Below the pieces are notes generated by a model. It was given only the letters and a program-made list of their open reading frames with translations. It was not told the origin of the DNA and did not search any database. Of a stretch of DNA of 64,000 nucleotides, positions 18,386 to 26,549 are shown in pieces. The stretch comes from Glycomyces sp040645615 (lineage in GTDB: Bacteria; Actinomycetota; Actinomycetes; Mycobacteriales; Micromonosporaceae), in assembly GCF_040645615.1 (NCBI RefSeq), contig NZ_JBEYYO010000005.1, positions 62,001-126,000 of the forward strand, in the 5' to 3' direction. Numbering within the stretch: the first letter of the stretch is position 1; each line of letters begins with the position of its first letter. The position numbers and the translations under genes are program-made.

Positions 18386-20142
18386 GCGCCATCGACCATC
18401 TGACCCCCGGCCTGTGGGAACGGGCCGCGAGGAACCTGCTGGCCAAGGCCATCGGCGAGTTCGCGCACGAGCGGCTGCTCGTCCCGGTCAAGCAGGGCGA
18501 CTCGTATACGTTGCGCGCCAAGGGCGAACGGTACCGGTTCGCCGCGCGGCGCTACCGCCTCGACCACTGGCTGGTCGACCCGGCCTCGATCGAGCGCACC
18601 GGTGAGGACGGCGAGGCGCTGGCGATCGACGCGGCCGCGTTCTTCCTGGCCTTCCGCGGCGAACTGGGCCTGAGCGAGACGGTGCTGCCGGTGTACCTCG
18701 AAGAGGTCGCCGCCACGGTCAACCGCGGGGCCTACCAGCTCGGCGAACCCCAGCCGACCGCCGCCGAGCTCGTCGACGCGGGCTTCCAGGCCATCGAGGC
18801 CGCGATGACCGCCGGGCACCCGTGCTTCGTGGCCGGGTCGGGGCGCCTGGGCTTCACCGCCGAGGACCACCGGGCCTACGCGCCCGAAGCGGGCGCGGGC
18901 GTGCGCCTGATGTGGCTGGCGGCCAAGCGGGAGCACGCGATGTTCGCCTCCTCCCCCGAACTCGACTTCGACTGGCTCCTGGACTCGCAGTTGGACCCCG
19001 ACTCGCGCGAGTACTTCAAGTCGATCCTCACCGACCGGGGCCTGACGTACGAGGACGTGTACCTTATCCCGGTGCACCCGTGGCAGTGGCGCAACAAGAT
19101 CGCCGTCACGTTCGCGCCCGAGATCGCGGCCGGGCGGCTCGTGCCGCTGGGCGAGGGCCACCACGAGTTCCAGGCGCAGCAGTCGATCCGCACGTTCTAC
19201 AACCGCTCGAACCCGGCCGCGGACTACGTCAAGACCGCTTTGTCGGTGCTCAACATGGGCTTCATGCGCGGACTGTCCACTGAGTACATGGAGGTCACGC
19301 CCGCGATCAGCGACTGGGTGGCCGACCTCGTCCACGGCGACCCCACGCTCAAGCGGCACGGCGTCACGGTCCTGCGCGAGCGGGCCGCGGTGGGCTACCG
19401 GCACCCGTCGTACACGACCGGCGCGCCGAAGGGCTCCCCGTACCGCAAGATGCTCGCCGCGCTGTGGCGCGAGAGCCCCGACCCGAAGCTCGGCCCCGGC
19501 GAGAAGGCCGCCACGATGGCCTCGCTGCTCCACGTCGACGCCGAAGGGCGCGCGTTCGCCTCCGCGCTGATCAGGCGCTCGAAGCTCGATCCGGAGGTGT
19601 GGCTGCGAAGGTACCTCGACGCGTACCTGGTGCCGCTGGCGCACTGCCTGTACCGCTACGGGCTCGCGTTCATGCCCCACGGCGAGAACGTGATCCTGGT
19701 CCTCAAGGACGGCGCGGTCGAGCGGGTGTTCCTCAAGGACATCGGCGAGGAGTGCGGCCTCTTGGACACCTCCCTGGAGGTCCCTGAGGCGGTGCGGCGC
19801 ATCCAGGGGGCCGTGCCCGACGAGGTGCGGGCGCTGGCGATCCAGGTCGACGTCGTGGACTGCTTCCTGCGGTTCCTGGCCGGGATCCTGGACGCCGAGG
19901 GCACGCTCGCCGAGGACGCGTTCTGGCGGGTCACGGCCGAGGCGCTCAAGGACTACCAGGCGGCGCACCCCGAGCTCGCCGGCGAGTTCGCGCGGTTCCC
20001 GCTGTTCGAGGACACGTTCGCGCTCTCGTGCCTGAACCGGTTGCAGCTCAAGAACAACCAGCAGATGGTCGACATCGAGAACCAGGAGGAGAGCCTCATC
20101 TACTCCGGGCACCTGGACAACCCGCTGGCGCTCTGGCGGTAG
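18382..20142 (+). CDS. desD: NRPS-independent siderophore synthetase DesD (IucA/IucC family)
   Basis: A 586-residue ATP-dependent synthetase that would join and macrocyclise N-hydroxy-N-succinylcadaverine units. IucA/IucC features include HPCFVAGSGRLGF, the PVHPWQWRN segment, FNRS-type FYNRSNPAADYVKTALSVL, and the C-terminal MPHGENVILVLKDG with RVFLKDIGEECG. GTG 18382 overlaps the desC stop by 4 bases. As the last operon gene it is followed by a GC hairpin. No receptor or reductase gene (desE/desF type) lies beside it, so uptake must be encoded elsewhere. Confidence 0.95.
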   Translation: MSAIDHLTPGLWERAARNLLAKAIGEFAHERLLVPVKQGDSYTLRAKGERYRFAARRYRLDHWLVDPASIERTGEDGEALAIDAAAFFLAFRGELGLSETVLPVYLEEVAATVNRGAYQLGEPQPTAAELVDAGFQAIEAAMTAGHPCFVAGSGRLGFTAEDHRAYAPEAGAGVRLMWLAAKREHAMFASSPELDFDWLLDSQLDPDSREYFKSILTDRGLTYEDVYLIPVHPWQWRNKIAVTFAPEIAAGRLVPLGEGHHEFQAQQSIRTFYNRSNPAADYVKTALSVLNMGFMRGLSTEYMEVTPAISDWVADLVHGDPTLKRHGVTVLRERAAVGYRHPSYTTGAPKGSPYRKMLAALWRESPDPKLGPGEKAATMASLLHVDAEGRAFASALIRRSKLDPEVWLRRYLDAYLVPLAHCLYRYGLAFMPHGENVILVLKDGAVERVFLKDIGEECGLLDTSLEVPEAVRRIQGAVPDEVRALAIQVDVVDCFLRFLAGILDAEGTLAEDAFWRVTAEALKDYQAAHPELAGEFARFPLFEDTFALSCLNRLQLKNNQQMVDIENQEESLIYSGHLDNPLALWR

Positions 20143-20183
20143 TGCGGTGACCGGCGGGGTTCGCGAACCTCGCCGAAGGCGGG

Positions 20184-20211
20184 GCGGGGCGGTCGGCACG
20201 GACCGCCCCGC
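20184..20211 (+). terminator. Hairpin after desD
   Basis: An 11-bp perfect stem (20184-20194 with 20201-20211) 42 bases behind the desD stop. It lacks a T-run, which is common in high-GC actinobacteria, so the terminator role is likely but not certain. Confidence 0.55.
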
Positions 20212-20254
20212 TCGCGTCCGGCTGTCGGGACCGGACGTGACACGGCAGGCCATT

Positions 20255-21031
20255 ATGAACGGCATGCATCTGAATAGCCCAGTCCTCGTCACCGGTGCCA
20301 GCCACGGGCTCGGTCACGCCACCGCCTCCCTCCTCGCGGCCGACGGCCATCCGCTGGCGCTGTGCGCGCGCAATGCGGCCCCGCTCGGGGAGTTCGCCGA
20401 GCAGCTGCGCAAGGCGCACGACATACCGGTGGTCTCGCGGGCCCTGGACGCGGGCGACCCGGAGATGCTCACCGAGTTCGTGCTGGACTCGGGGCGGCGG
20501 CTCGGCGACCTGGGCGGGATCGTGGCGAACGTGGGCGGCTCGCGCGGGCGCAGCCTCCACGACACGTTCCCCGACGACTGGGCTTACACGATGGGCGTCA
20601 ACGTCGTCAGCGCGATGACCGCGCTCAAGGCGGCCCTGCCGCAGCTCAAGCGCACGAGCGGGGCCGCGGTGCTGGTCTCCTCGATCTCGGGGTCGAAGCC
20701 CTCCCCCGGCCTGGCGTACGGGTCGACCAAGGCCGCACTCAACCACGCGGCCACCATCCTGGGCCGCGAGCTGGGCCCGATGGGCGTGCGCGTCAACGCG
20801 GTCGCGCCGGGCTCGATGCTCATCCCCGACCGCAACTGGGACCGGCTGCGAGTGGCCGACCCCGGCCGCTACGAGGCGTTCCTCGAAGAGTTCCCCGGCC
20901 GCGAGCTCCTGGATCCCAACGACGTGGCCGAGGTGATCGCGTTCCTGCTCTCCCCCAACGCGAAGGCGATCAACGGAGCGGTGATCCCGGTGGACGGAGG
21001 CCAGAACGCCCCGAGCGCCTACGGCTACTGA
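20255..21031 (+). CDS. Short-chain dehydrogenase/reductase
   Basis: A 258-residue classical SDR. Seen: the coenzyme motif TGASHGLG near residue 14, the NNAG-equivalent VANVGGSRG, the catalytic Ser in LVSSISG, and the Tyr-Lys pair in YGSTKAALNHA; PGSMLIP follows. The C-terminal GAVIPVDGGQNA is typical. An Arg after the second strand (CARN) favours NADPH. Substrate unknown. ATG 20255 and ATG 20264 are both possible starts. It lies between the desD hairpin and the AT-rich dyad, so it seems a separate unit and not part of siderophore synthesis. Confidence 0.88.
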   Translation: MNGMHLNSPVLVTGASHGLGHATASLLAADGHPLALCARNAAPLGEFAEQLRKAHDIPVVSRALDAGDPEMLTEFVLDSGRRLGDLGGIVANVGGSRGRSLHDTFPDDWAYTMGVNVVSAMTALKAALPQLKRTSGAAVLVSSISGSKPSPGLAYGSTKAALNHAATILGRELGPMGVRVNAVAPGSMLIPDRNWDRLRVADPGRYEAFLEEFPGRELLDPNDVAEVIAFLLSPNAKAINGAVIPVDGGQNAPSAYGY

Positions 21032-21055
21032 TCATATAGGATATATGATATAGGA
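21031..21055. repeat. AT-rich inverted and direct repeat at the SDR stop codon
   Basis: ATCATATA (21031-21038) and TATATGAT (21042-21049) form an 8-bp dyad around GGA, and ATATAGGA occurs twice (21034-21041 and 21048-21055). It is a rare AT-rich patch in this genome, overlapping the SDR stop codon and abutting the 9-bp tandem repeats and the nuoN remnant. It could be an RNA hairpin or a recombination scar. Confidence 0.5.
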
Positions 21056-21603
21056 TCAGCGCGGGCGACGCGGGCGACGCGGGCGACGCGGGCGACGCGG
21101 GCGACGCGGGCGACGCGGGCGACGCGGGCGACGCGGGCGACGCGGGCGACGCGGGCGACGAAGATTCGCACAGCAGTGGCGCGGACTCGCGTAGCCTCGC
21201 CGCGGGGAGCGGCGGCGGAGCCGCGAGCGATGCCGCCGGGCCTGGCGGGCATGTCTCTGACCTTGCCGGACTCTGGCGGGGGGCTCCGCTTCCCTCGTTC
21301 GTCTTTCTGTTCTGCGTCGTCGGGCTCGCCGGGCTTCCTCCGGCGCTCGCCGGGACCTTTGCCAAGGTCGCCGTGCTCGAAGTGCTCGCGTCCTCTGCCG
21401 TGTGGCTTGCCGTGATCGTCGCCGCCGGGGCCGTCCTCGGGCTCGCCTATTACCTTCCGCTCGCCCGGACCCTCCTCGTCGGCCGCCCCGCGCCGCTGCC
21501 CAAGCGCCGCTTCACCCTCGCGCTCGTCGCCGTCGCCCTCGCCGTCGTGGCCGTCTCGGTCGCTCCGCAGCTGGTGTTGGAGTTCACCCCCGTTTCACGG
21601 TGA
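21049..21603 (+). pseudogene. nuoN: 5'-truncated nuoN remnant (NADH-quinone oxidoreductase subunit N, C-terminal part)
   Basis: One open frame from 21049 to 21603 has no start codon until GTG 21373. After eleven Ala-Gly-Asp repeats and a Ser/Gly/Ala-rich linker it reads DLAGLWRGAPLPSFVFLF, GLAGLPPALAGTFAKVAVLE, VLGLAYYLPLARTLLVG, the recognisable last three membrane helices of NuoN. The remaining roughly 350 residues, with the proton-channel helices, are missing, and no other nuo gene is present. Next comes htpX, which in some actinobacteria follows nuoN, so the fragment looks like the end of a lost nuo cluster. A short 76-residue product from GTG 21373 cannot be excluded. Confidence 0.75.
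21061..21159 (+). repeat. Eleven perfect tandem copies of GCGGGCGAC
   Basis: A 99-base array of an identical 9-bp unit. In the frame of the nuoN remnant it encodes Ala-Gly-Asp repeats. Perfect identity of all copies implies recent slippage expansion, so copy number should vary between strains. Confidence 0.97.
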
Positions 21604-21670
21604 ATCCCCAGCTCCTCCCGAAATACTGTCGGTAGCGAAGGCGTTGCCGCCTTCAAAGGGGAGGAACACC

Positions 21671-22576
21671 ATGAAGCACCACAACGGCCTCAAGACCGCG
21701 GTGCTGCTCGGCGCGATGTCCGCGCTGGTGATCGCCATCGGCTACCTGCTCGGCGGTTCCACCGGCATCGTCATCGCCGCCGTCATCGCCGTAGGCATCA
21801 ACGCCTATTCCTACTTCAACTCCGACAAGATCGCGCTCCGCGCCATGCACGCCCGGCCCGTCACCGAGGCCGAGGCCCCGCAGCTCTACGCGATGGTCCG
21901 TGAGCTCGCCCAGCGCGCCGGGCAGCCCATGCCGCGCCTCTACGTCTCCCCCACCGCGCAGCCGAACGCGTTCGCCACCGGCCGCAACCCCCAGAACGCC
22001 GCCGTCGCCGTCACCGAAGGCATCCTGCGGCTGCTCACGCCCGCCGAGCTGCGGGCCGTGATCGGGCACGAGCTGTCGCACGTGTACAACCGCGACATCC
22101 TCATCGCCTCGGTCGCCGGGGCCCTGGCCAGCATCATCACCATGATCGCGAACCTCGCGATCTTCCTGCCGATCGGCGGCGACCGCGACCGGCCCAATCC
22201 GCTCGTGCTGCTGTTGACGATGATCCTGGGGCCGCTCGCGGCCGGGCTCATCCAGATGGCCGTGTCGCGTTCGCGCGAATACGAGGCCGACGCGTCCGGC
22301 GCGCGGCTCACCGGCGACCCGCTCGCGCTCGCGAGCGCCCTGGAGAAGATCTCCGCCGGGGTCGACCGGCTCCCGGCCCGCGCCGACAGCGCCGTGGCCG
22401 AGCAGTCGCACCTGATGATCGAGTCGCCGCTGCGCGGCGGCGGGCTCGCGCGGATGTTCTCGACGCACCCGCCCACGGCCGACCGAGTCAAGCGGCTGCG
22501 CGACATGGCACGCGGGGTCACCCGGTTACGGGCACACGGAAAGCCGCGTCGGCGGTGCCGACGCGGCTTTGCGTAG
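21671..22576 (+). CDS. htpX: Membrane-bound zinc metalloprotease HtpX
   Basis: A 301-residue M48B peptidase that degrades misfolded membrane proteins. Two N-terminal hydrophobic segments precede the zinc site HELSH at residues 133-137; the third ligand is in SREYEADASGA near residue 203, and ARMFSTHPPTADRVKRL is the usual C-terminal block. ATG 21671 follows GGGGAGGAACACC, so the frame start at 21644 is not used. The last 20 residues are an oddity: they are basic, contain a rare TTA leucine codon (22526-22528) and are encoded by the downstream terminator hairpin itself. Confidence 0.93.
   Translation: MKHHNGLKTAVLLGAMSALVIAIGYLLGGSTGIVIAAVIAVGINAYSYFNSDKIALRAMHARPVTEAEAPQLYAMVRELAQRAGQPMPRLYVSPTAQPNAFATGRNPQNAAVAVTEGILRLLTPAELRAVIGHELSHVYNRDILIASVAGALASIITMIANLAIFLPIGGDRDRPNPLVLLLTMILGPLAAGLIQMAVSRSREYEADASGARLTGDPLALASALEKISAGVDRLPARADSAVAEQSHLMIESPLRGGGLARMFSTHPPTADRVKRLRDMARGVTRLRAHGKPRRRCRRGFA
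22540..22570. terminator. Hairpin terminator overlapping the end of htpX
   Basis: A perfect 14-bp stem, AAAGCCGCGTCGGC (22540-22553) with 22557-22570, loop GGT, ending in TTT. It lies before the htpX stop codon at 22574-22576 and between convergent genes, so it probably ends both transcripts. Confidence 0.8.
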
Positions 22577-22590
22577 GTTCAGAGGCGGCG

Positions 22591-22905
22591 CTAGTACGCG
22601 CCGCCGACGTCCTTGAGTCCGGCCCGGACGTCGAGGAGGTACACCAGGGCGGCGACGAGGGCGATCAGACCGAAGAGGCCGAGTCCGCCCCACCCGCCGA
22701 ACAGCAGGGAGAGGACGAAACTGCCCACGAGGATGCCGAGCCAGGTGCCCTTGGAGAGGGTGCCCACAACGGAGAACCCCTCGGGCTTCTGCAACGCGCA
22801 GTGAATGGTCGCGATCAAGGACAGGAGCGCGGCCCCATAGGCGACGACCAGCCAGACGATGCCCTTCACCTGGAAGGCGAACGGGATTGCTTCGAACTCC
22901 GTCAT
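22591..22905 (-). CDS. DUF2516 family membrane protein
   Basis: A 104-residue protein with three predicted membrane helices: WLVVAYGAALLSLIATIHCA, then WLGILVGSFVLSLLFGG, then LFGLIALVAALVYLLDV. Length and order match the actinobacterial DUF2516 family, whose function is unknown. It is convergent with htpX and shares the hairpin terminator. The next gene on the same strand is bS22, 44 bases upstream. Confidence 0.82.
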   Translation of the reverse strand: MTEFEAIPFAFQVKGIVWLVVAYGAALLSLIATIHCALQKPEGFSVVGTLSKGTWLGILVGSFVLSLLFGGWGGLGLFGLIALVAALVYLLDVRAGLKDVGGAY

Positions 22906-22949
22906 GTGGCCCAGCCTACCCGCAGGTGCTCAAGAGCCGGTCGCCTCGG

Positions 22950-23051
22950 TTACTTGCCGAGCTTGCGACGCTGAACGCGGGTCTTGCGGAGCAGCTTGCG
23001 GTGCTTCTTCTTCGCCATGCGCTTGCGCCGCTTCTTGATGACCGAGCCCAT
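22950..23051 (-). CDS. Small basic ribosomal protein bS22 (AURKAIP1/COX24 domain)
   Basis: A 33-residue, extremely basic protein beginning MGSVIKKRRKRMAKKKHRKL and ending in RRKLGK. This is the AURKAIP1/COX24-type peptide of actinobacteria, seen as an extra protein (bS22) in the small subunit of mycobacterial ribosomes. ATG 23051 follows GAGGAAGC. Its neighbour upstream is the small HTH gene, an arrangement also found in mycobacteria. It is easily missed because of its size. Confidence 0.93.
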   Translation of the reverse strand: MGSVIKKRRKRMAKKKHRKLLRKTRVQRRKLGK

Positions 23052-23194
23052 AGAGCTTCCTCACAGATGTTCACTAGACAATACGTTGAGCCCGACCAGC
23101 CTAGCTCGACCTCCCGACGGCCCCCTCGCCGGGCGAGATCGACCGCAGGCCCCGTCACAGCTCGCGCGTGGCGGGACCTGTCGGGCCGAGCGGG

Positions 23195-23398
23195 TCACTC
23201 GTCGGTCTGGAGGGCCTCGGAGAGATAGGACTTGACGGCGCTCTCGGGGACGCGGAAGGAGCGCCCCACCCGCACCGCCGCGATCTCACCGTTGTGGACG
23301 AGCCGGTACACCGTCATCTTCGAGACGCGCATCAACTCGGCCACTTCCGTCACCGTCAAGAACTTGACCTCGTCGAGGAGGTCCCCGGGATTGCTCAT
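23195..23398 (-). CDS. Small helix-turn-helix DNA-binding protein, excisionase/BldC-like
   Basis: A 67-residue MerR-superfamily single-domain protein. The core FLTVTEVAELMRVSKMTVYR is the helix-turn-helix, followed by the short wing RVGRSFRVPESAVKSYL. Such proteins are conserved in actinobacteria beside the bS22 gene and resemble phage excisionases and BldC. ATG 23398 gives MSNPGDLLDE; the frame continues 12 codons upstream without conservation. It probably regulates transcription, targets unknown. Absence of an integrase argues against a phage role. Confidence 0.88.
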   Translation of the reverse strand: MSNPGDLLDEVKFLTVTEVAELMRVSKMTVYRLVHNGEIAAVRVGRSFRVPESAVKSYLSEALQTDE

Positions 23399-23596
23399 GT
23401 GTCTCACCGTTCTGTCGAGGGCTGTTGCGAGCACTTATGCAAGGACGTGGGGTTGTGTGATGTGTTAGAGGTGCGGTGGACGAGAATCACCATATGAACC
23501 GAAACAAGTCGGTCGTCACTGAGCGTGACGTTGATGTCAATAGATTGGGATGTTGCTCATGTTACGGCAGTCCCGGCCACCCGGCAACACCCGATC

Positions 23597-25288
23597 TCAC
23601 ACGGTCTGGGCAATGAAGGCCGTAATCTCCTCCATCAACTCCGCATAGCTCTTCCCGTAGACCTCGACCGACACGTCCGCCGGCACCGCGCCCTCACGCA
23701 CGGTCATCCCGAAGAACTCGGCGAACGCCTCGACGCCGTACTCCTCGACCAGGTAGTGGACGCCGTAGAACCCGCAGCCGTACTTGCCCGAGCCCGCGAG
23801 CGTGTCGTCGTCCTCGTCGGGGGGCAGGATGTCGGTCGCGCAGCCGCCTTGGGCGAGGTAGTCGCGCACGTCCCAGGCCCGGTCGTAGTCCTCGAGCGGG
23901 CGGTCGCTCTGGTCGATGTACTCGGCGACACCCTCGACCATCCACCACGTGTCGTCGGCGTAGCGCTCGGACGGGGCGGCCCACAGCGTGACCGCGTGCC
24001 CAAGTTCGTGCCGGATCACACTGGTCAGGCCCTCGCCCCAACCCGTGCGGTCCACGCCCATGACCGTGGCATACGTGGAAGGCTGCCGCTGCCCGTCGAC
24101 CGTGCCGTTGAGCGGCAGGGCGAACCCGAGCACGTCCTCGGAGTCCCAGAAACCGCCGAACCAGGTCTCGAACTCCTCGTCGGAGGCGATGTAGACGACA
24201 TAGCGGTCGGGTTTCTCCCAGTAGGCCCACTCATCGGCGTTGACCGCGGCCTCCTCAGAGACCTGGAGTGCCATGTCGAGCTGGTCGGCCATCGAGGCCG
24301 GAACCGCGGTGACGGTGCGTTCGCCCACGGCCGCGACGAGATCGGTGACCTCCCACGGGTGCGGGCCCTCGCCGTACTCGGAGTCGGAGACCTCGATCAT
24401 GACCATGCCCTCGTCCCCGGCCCGCCAGCGCGTGTCGAAGACGATGTCGGCGGCCTTGCAGGTGTCGGCGGGTTCGACGAAGCAGTAGGAGAGCAGGATC
24501 GAGATGTCGTAGAGCGGGACCGCGCCCGAGGCGTCCTCGATGGGGCCGGAGGCGATCTGGTAGTCGAACCGGGAGACCTGCATCTGGGTCAGGGACTCGT
24601 ACCGGCTGGTCATCTTCTCGTGCAGGGTGGGGTCGTAGGCGGCGAGCCAGCCTTCGAGGCTGTGGTTGAGCAGGGACTCGGACTGGGCCTCGAGGACCAA
24701 TTGGGACTGCTCTTTGAGGTAGGCGAGGATCTCCGGCTGGGTGGCGTTGGGGCCGGGGCTGGGGACGGTGCCTTCGCCGGGTTGGACCGCGAGGCCTTCG
24801 ATGGAGCCGGTCTCGGCTCCGGGCAGGGCCGGGCGCCAGCCGGAGACCAGGCCGCCGGTGAGGACCGAGGCGGCCAGGAGCAGGACCACCACGAGGACGG
24901 TGGTGGCGCGTGAGCGTTTGCGGTCGGGGCGGGGCATGTGGACGTGGTCGCCGGGCCAGGGGGGCATGGAGCTGACCGGGATCGGTCCGGGCGGGACCTG
25001 GCCGGGGGGCATGTGACCGGGGTACTGGGGCGCGTGGCCGGGGGGCATCTGCGGGGGCGGGGCCATGTCGACCGGGAGGGCCGAGGGCGGGGCCGTGGGC
25101 TCGGGGATCGGCTGGGCCGGGACGGGGTGCCCGAGTGCCGCGTCGCCCGCCTGGGGCAGCACCGGTCCGTGCGCCGGGGGTGAGGGCGCGGGCCTCTGGC
25201 CGGGCACGAGGGGGCCCTGCGGGGCGGGTCGCGCCTCGCCGTCCGGTCGGCGGGAGTCCGGGGTGTAGTCCTCGGGGGCTTGAGTCAC
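23597..25288 (-). CDS. Membrane-anchored putative gluzincin metallopeptidase with Pro-rich N-terminus
   Basis: A 563-residue protein in three parts: a disordered Pro/Gly/Met-rich N-terminus (1-125), one membrane helix (about 128-150, TTVLVVVLLLAASVLTGGLV), and a large extracellular domain. Residues 427-431 are HELGH and Glu452 lies in WWMVEGVAEYID, the HExxH plus downstream Glu layout of gluzincins. The Pro-rich tail would face the cytoplasm. Substrate unknown; the intact zinc ligands suggest activity. The start is GTG 25288, with a weak ribosome site. It does not appear to share an operon with the proline dehydrogenase 160 bases upstream. Confidence 0.75.
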   Translation of the reverse strand: MTQAPEDYTPDSRRPDGEARPAPQGPLVPGQRPAPSPPAHGPVLPQAGDAALGHPVPAQPIPEPTAPPSALPVDMAPPPQMPPGHAPQYPGHMPPGQVPPGPIPVSSMPPWPGDHVHMPRPDRKRSRATTVLVVVLLLAASVLTGGLVSGWRPALPGAETGSIEGLAVQPGEGTVPSPGPNATQPEILAYLKEQSQLVLEAQSESLLNHSLEGWLAAYDPTLHEKMTSRYESLTQMQVSRFDYQIASGPIEDASGAVPLYDISILLSYCFVEPADTCKAADIVFDTRWRAGDEGMVMIEVSDSEYGEGPHPWEVTDLVAAVGERTVTAVPASMADQLDMALQVSEEAAVNADEWAYWEKPDRYVVYIASDEEFETWFGGFWDSEDVLGFALPLNGTVDGQRQPSTYATVMGVDRTGWGEGLTSVIRHELGHAVTLWAAPSERYADDTWWMVEGVAEYIDQSDRPLEDYDRAWDVRDYLAQGGCATDILPPDEDDDTLAGSGKYGCGFYGVHYLVEEYGVEAFAEFFGMTVREGAVPADVSVEVYGKSYAELMEEITAFIAQTV

Positions 25289-25448
25289 GTTCGCAACTGT
25301 AGTCGCCGATCGCTACCGGTGCGAGGTCCGCGGGGGCGCCTCACGTGGGCGTCCAGATGCGGCGCAGGGCCTCTGACGTGGGCCAGGGTGCGAAGACGGG
25401 CCGTGTCCGAGTCGCCTCGGTCACGACCCGTCGACGGGCATCCTCTAT

Positions 25449-26369
25449 CTAGGATTTGGTCCACAGTGAGCGGGCGAACACGGCGAGGTTGGCGGGGCGT
25501 TCGGCCATGCGGCGCATGAGGTAGCCGTACCACTGGTCGCCGTAGGGGACGTAGACGCGCATGCGGTAGCCCTCGCCGGCGAGGCGGAGCTGCTCGGCGG
25601 GGCGGATGCCGTAGAGCATCTGGAACTCGAAGGAGTCCTTGTCGCGGTCGTACCAGCGGGCGCGGTCGATGCCGATCTCGATCAGGCGCGGGTCGTGCGT
25701 GGCGAGCATCGGGTAGCCCTCGCCGGCCATGAGCGCGTTGATGCAGCGCACATAGGAGCGGTCGACGTCGAGACTGCGCTGGTAGGCGACCGACTCGGGC
25801 TCCTTGTAGGCGCCCTTGCACAGGCGGATGCGGGAATCGGCCACGGCGTGGGCCTTGCAGTCGTCCTCGGTGCGGCGCAGGTAGGACTGGAGGACGGCGC
25901 TGGTGTGCGCGAAGTCGGCGCGCAGGCGCTGGACGATCTCCAGGGTGGAGTCGGTGACCGTGTGGTCTTCCATGTCGACGGTGACGGTGGTCCCGGCGTC
26001 GGCGGCGGCGATGCAGATGTCGCGGGCGCGGTCGTAGGCCAGTTCGGCGTCGATGCGCTGGCCGAGCGCGGAGAGTTTGACGCTGACCTCGGCGGACTTG
26101 GAGAGCCCTTCGCCCTTGAGGGCGGCGAGGAGGTCGAGGTACTCGTCCCTGGTGGCGTCGGCCTGCTCGACGACGACGGTGTCCTCGCCGAGGTAGTCGA
26201 GCGTGGTGAGCAGTCCCTGTGCGGCCAGGGTGCGGGTGGTCGCCACCGCCTCGGCCGTGGTCTCGCCCGCGACGTAGCGGCGGACGAGCGACCGGGTCAC
26301 CGGCGCGGTGCCGACGAGGCGCTCGATCTTCGAAGACCGGGCGGCGGCGAGGATGACAGAACGCAGCAT
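25449..26369 (-). CDS. Proline dehydrogenase
   Basis: A 306-residue monofunctional FAD-dependent proline dehydrogenase, oxidising proline to pyrroline-5-carboxylate. Family signatures are present: VSVKLSALG and DAGTTVTVDMEDHTVTDST in the barrel, RIRLCKGAYKEP, ATHDPRLIEI, and the C-terminal YVPYGDQWYGYLMRRMAERP that binds substrate carboxylate. Its length equals actinobacterial PutB/PruB-type enzymes, which work with a separate P5C dehydrogenase; none is seen nearby. ATG 26369 opens the conserved MLRSVILAAARS. It appears monocistronic. Confidence 0.93.
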   Translation of the reverse strand: MLRSVILAAARSSKIERLVGTAPVTRSLVRRYVAGETTAEAVATTRTLAAQGLLTTLDYLGEDTVVVEQADATRDEYLDLLAALKGEGLSKSAEVSVKLSALGQRIDAELAYDRARDICIAAADAGTTVTVDMEDHTVTDSTLEIVQRLRADFAHTSAVLQSYLRRTEDDCKAHAVADSRIRLCKGAYKEPESVAYQRSLDVDRSYVRCINALMAGEGYPMLATHDPRLIEIGIDRARWYDRDKDSFEFQMLYGIRPAEQLRLAGEGYRMRVYVPYGDQWYGYLMRRMAERPANLAVFARSLWTKS

Positions 26370-26549
26370 GGTTGCAGCGTATCTTCCCGCGGTTCGGGAT
26401 CAGGTCACAGTGCCATAACACGTGCGACGCGACATTGGATTGCGCGAGTGAAAAGCGGAGGGATCGTCTTCTTCCAAGGTTCGGGCAGGCTCCGGCCGCT
26501 GGTTTCCCTGCGCGAGGGTGGCTTTTGCCGGATTTGTCGGATGAGATGG

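Noticed and set aside
21061..21159. CRISPR-like array
   Set aside because: The 9-bp units are contiguous with no spacers and no cas genes nearby, so it is a simple tandem repeat.
20970..21365. Minus-strand frame with Ser-Pro-Ala repeats
   Set aside because: It is the complement of the 9-bp array and of the nuoN remnant, without a ribosome site or a domain.
23195..23398. Prophage excisionase
   Set aside because: The protein is excisionase-like, but no integrase, attachment site or phage gene is near, and the neighbourhood with bS22 is conserved chromosome in actinobacteria.
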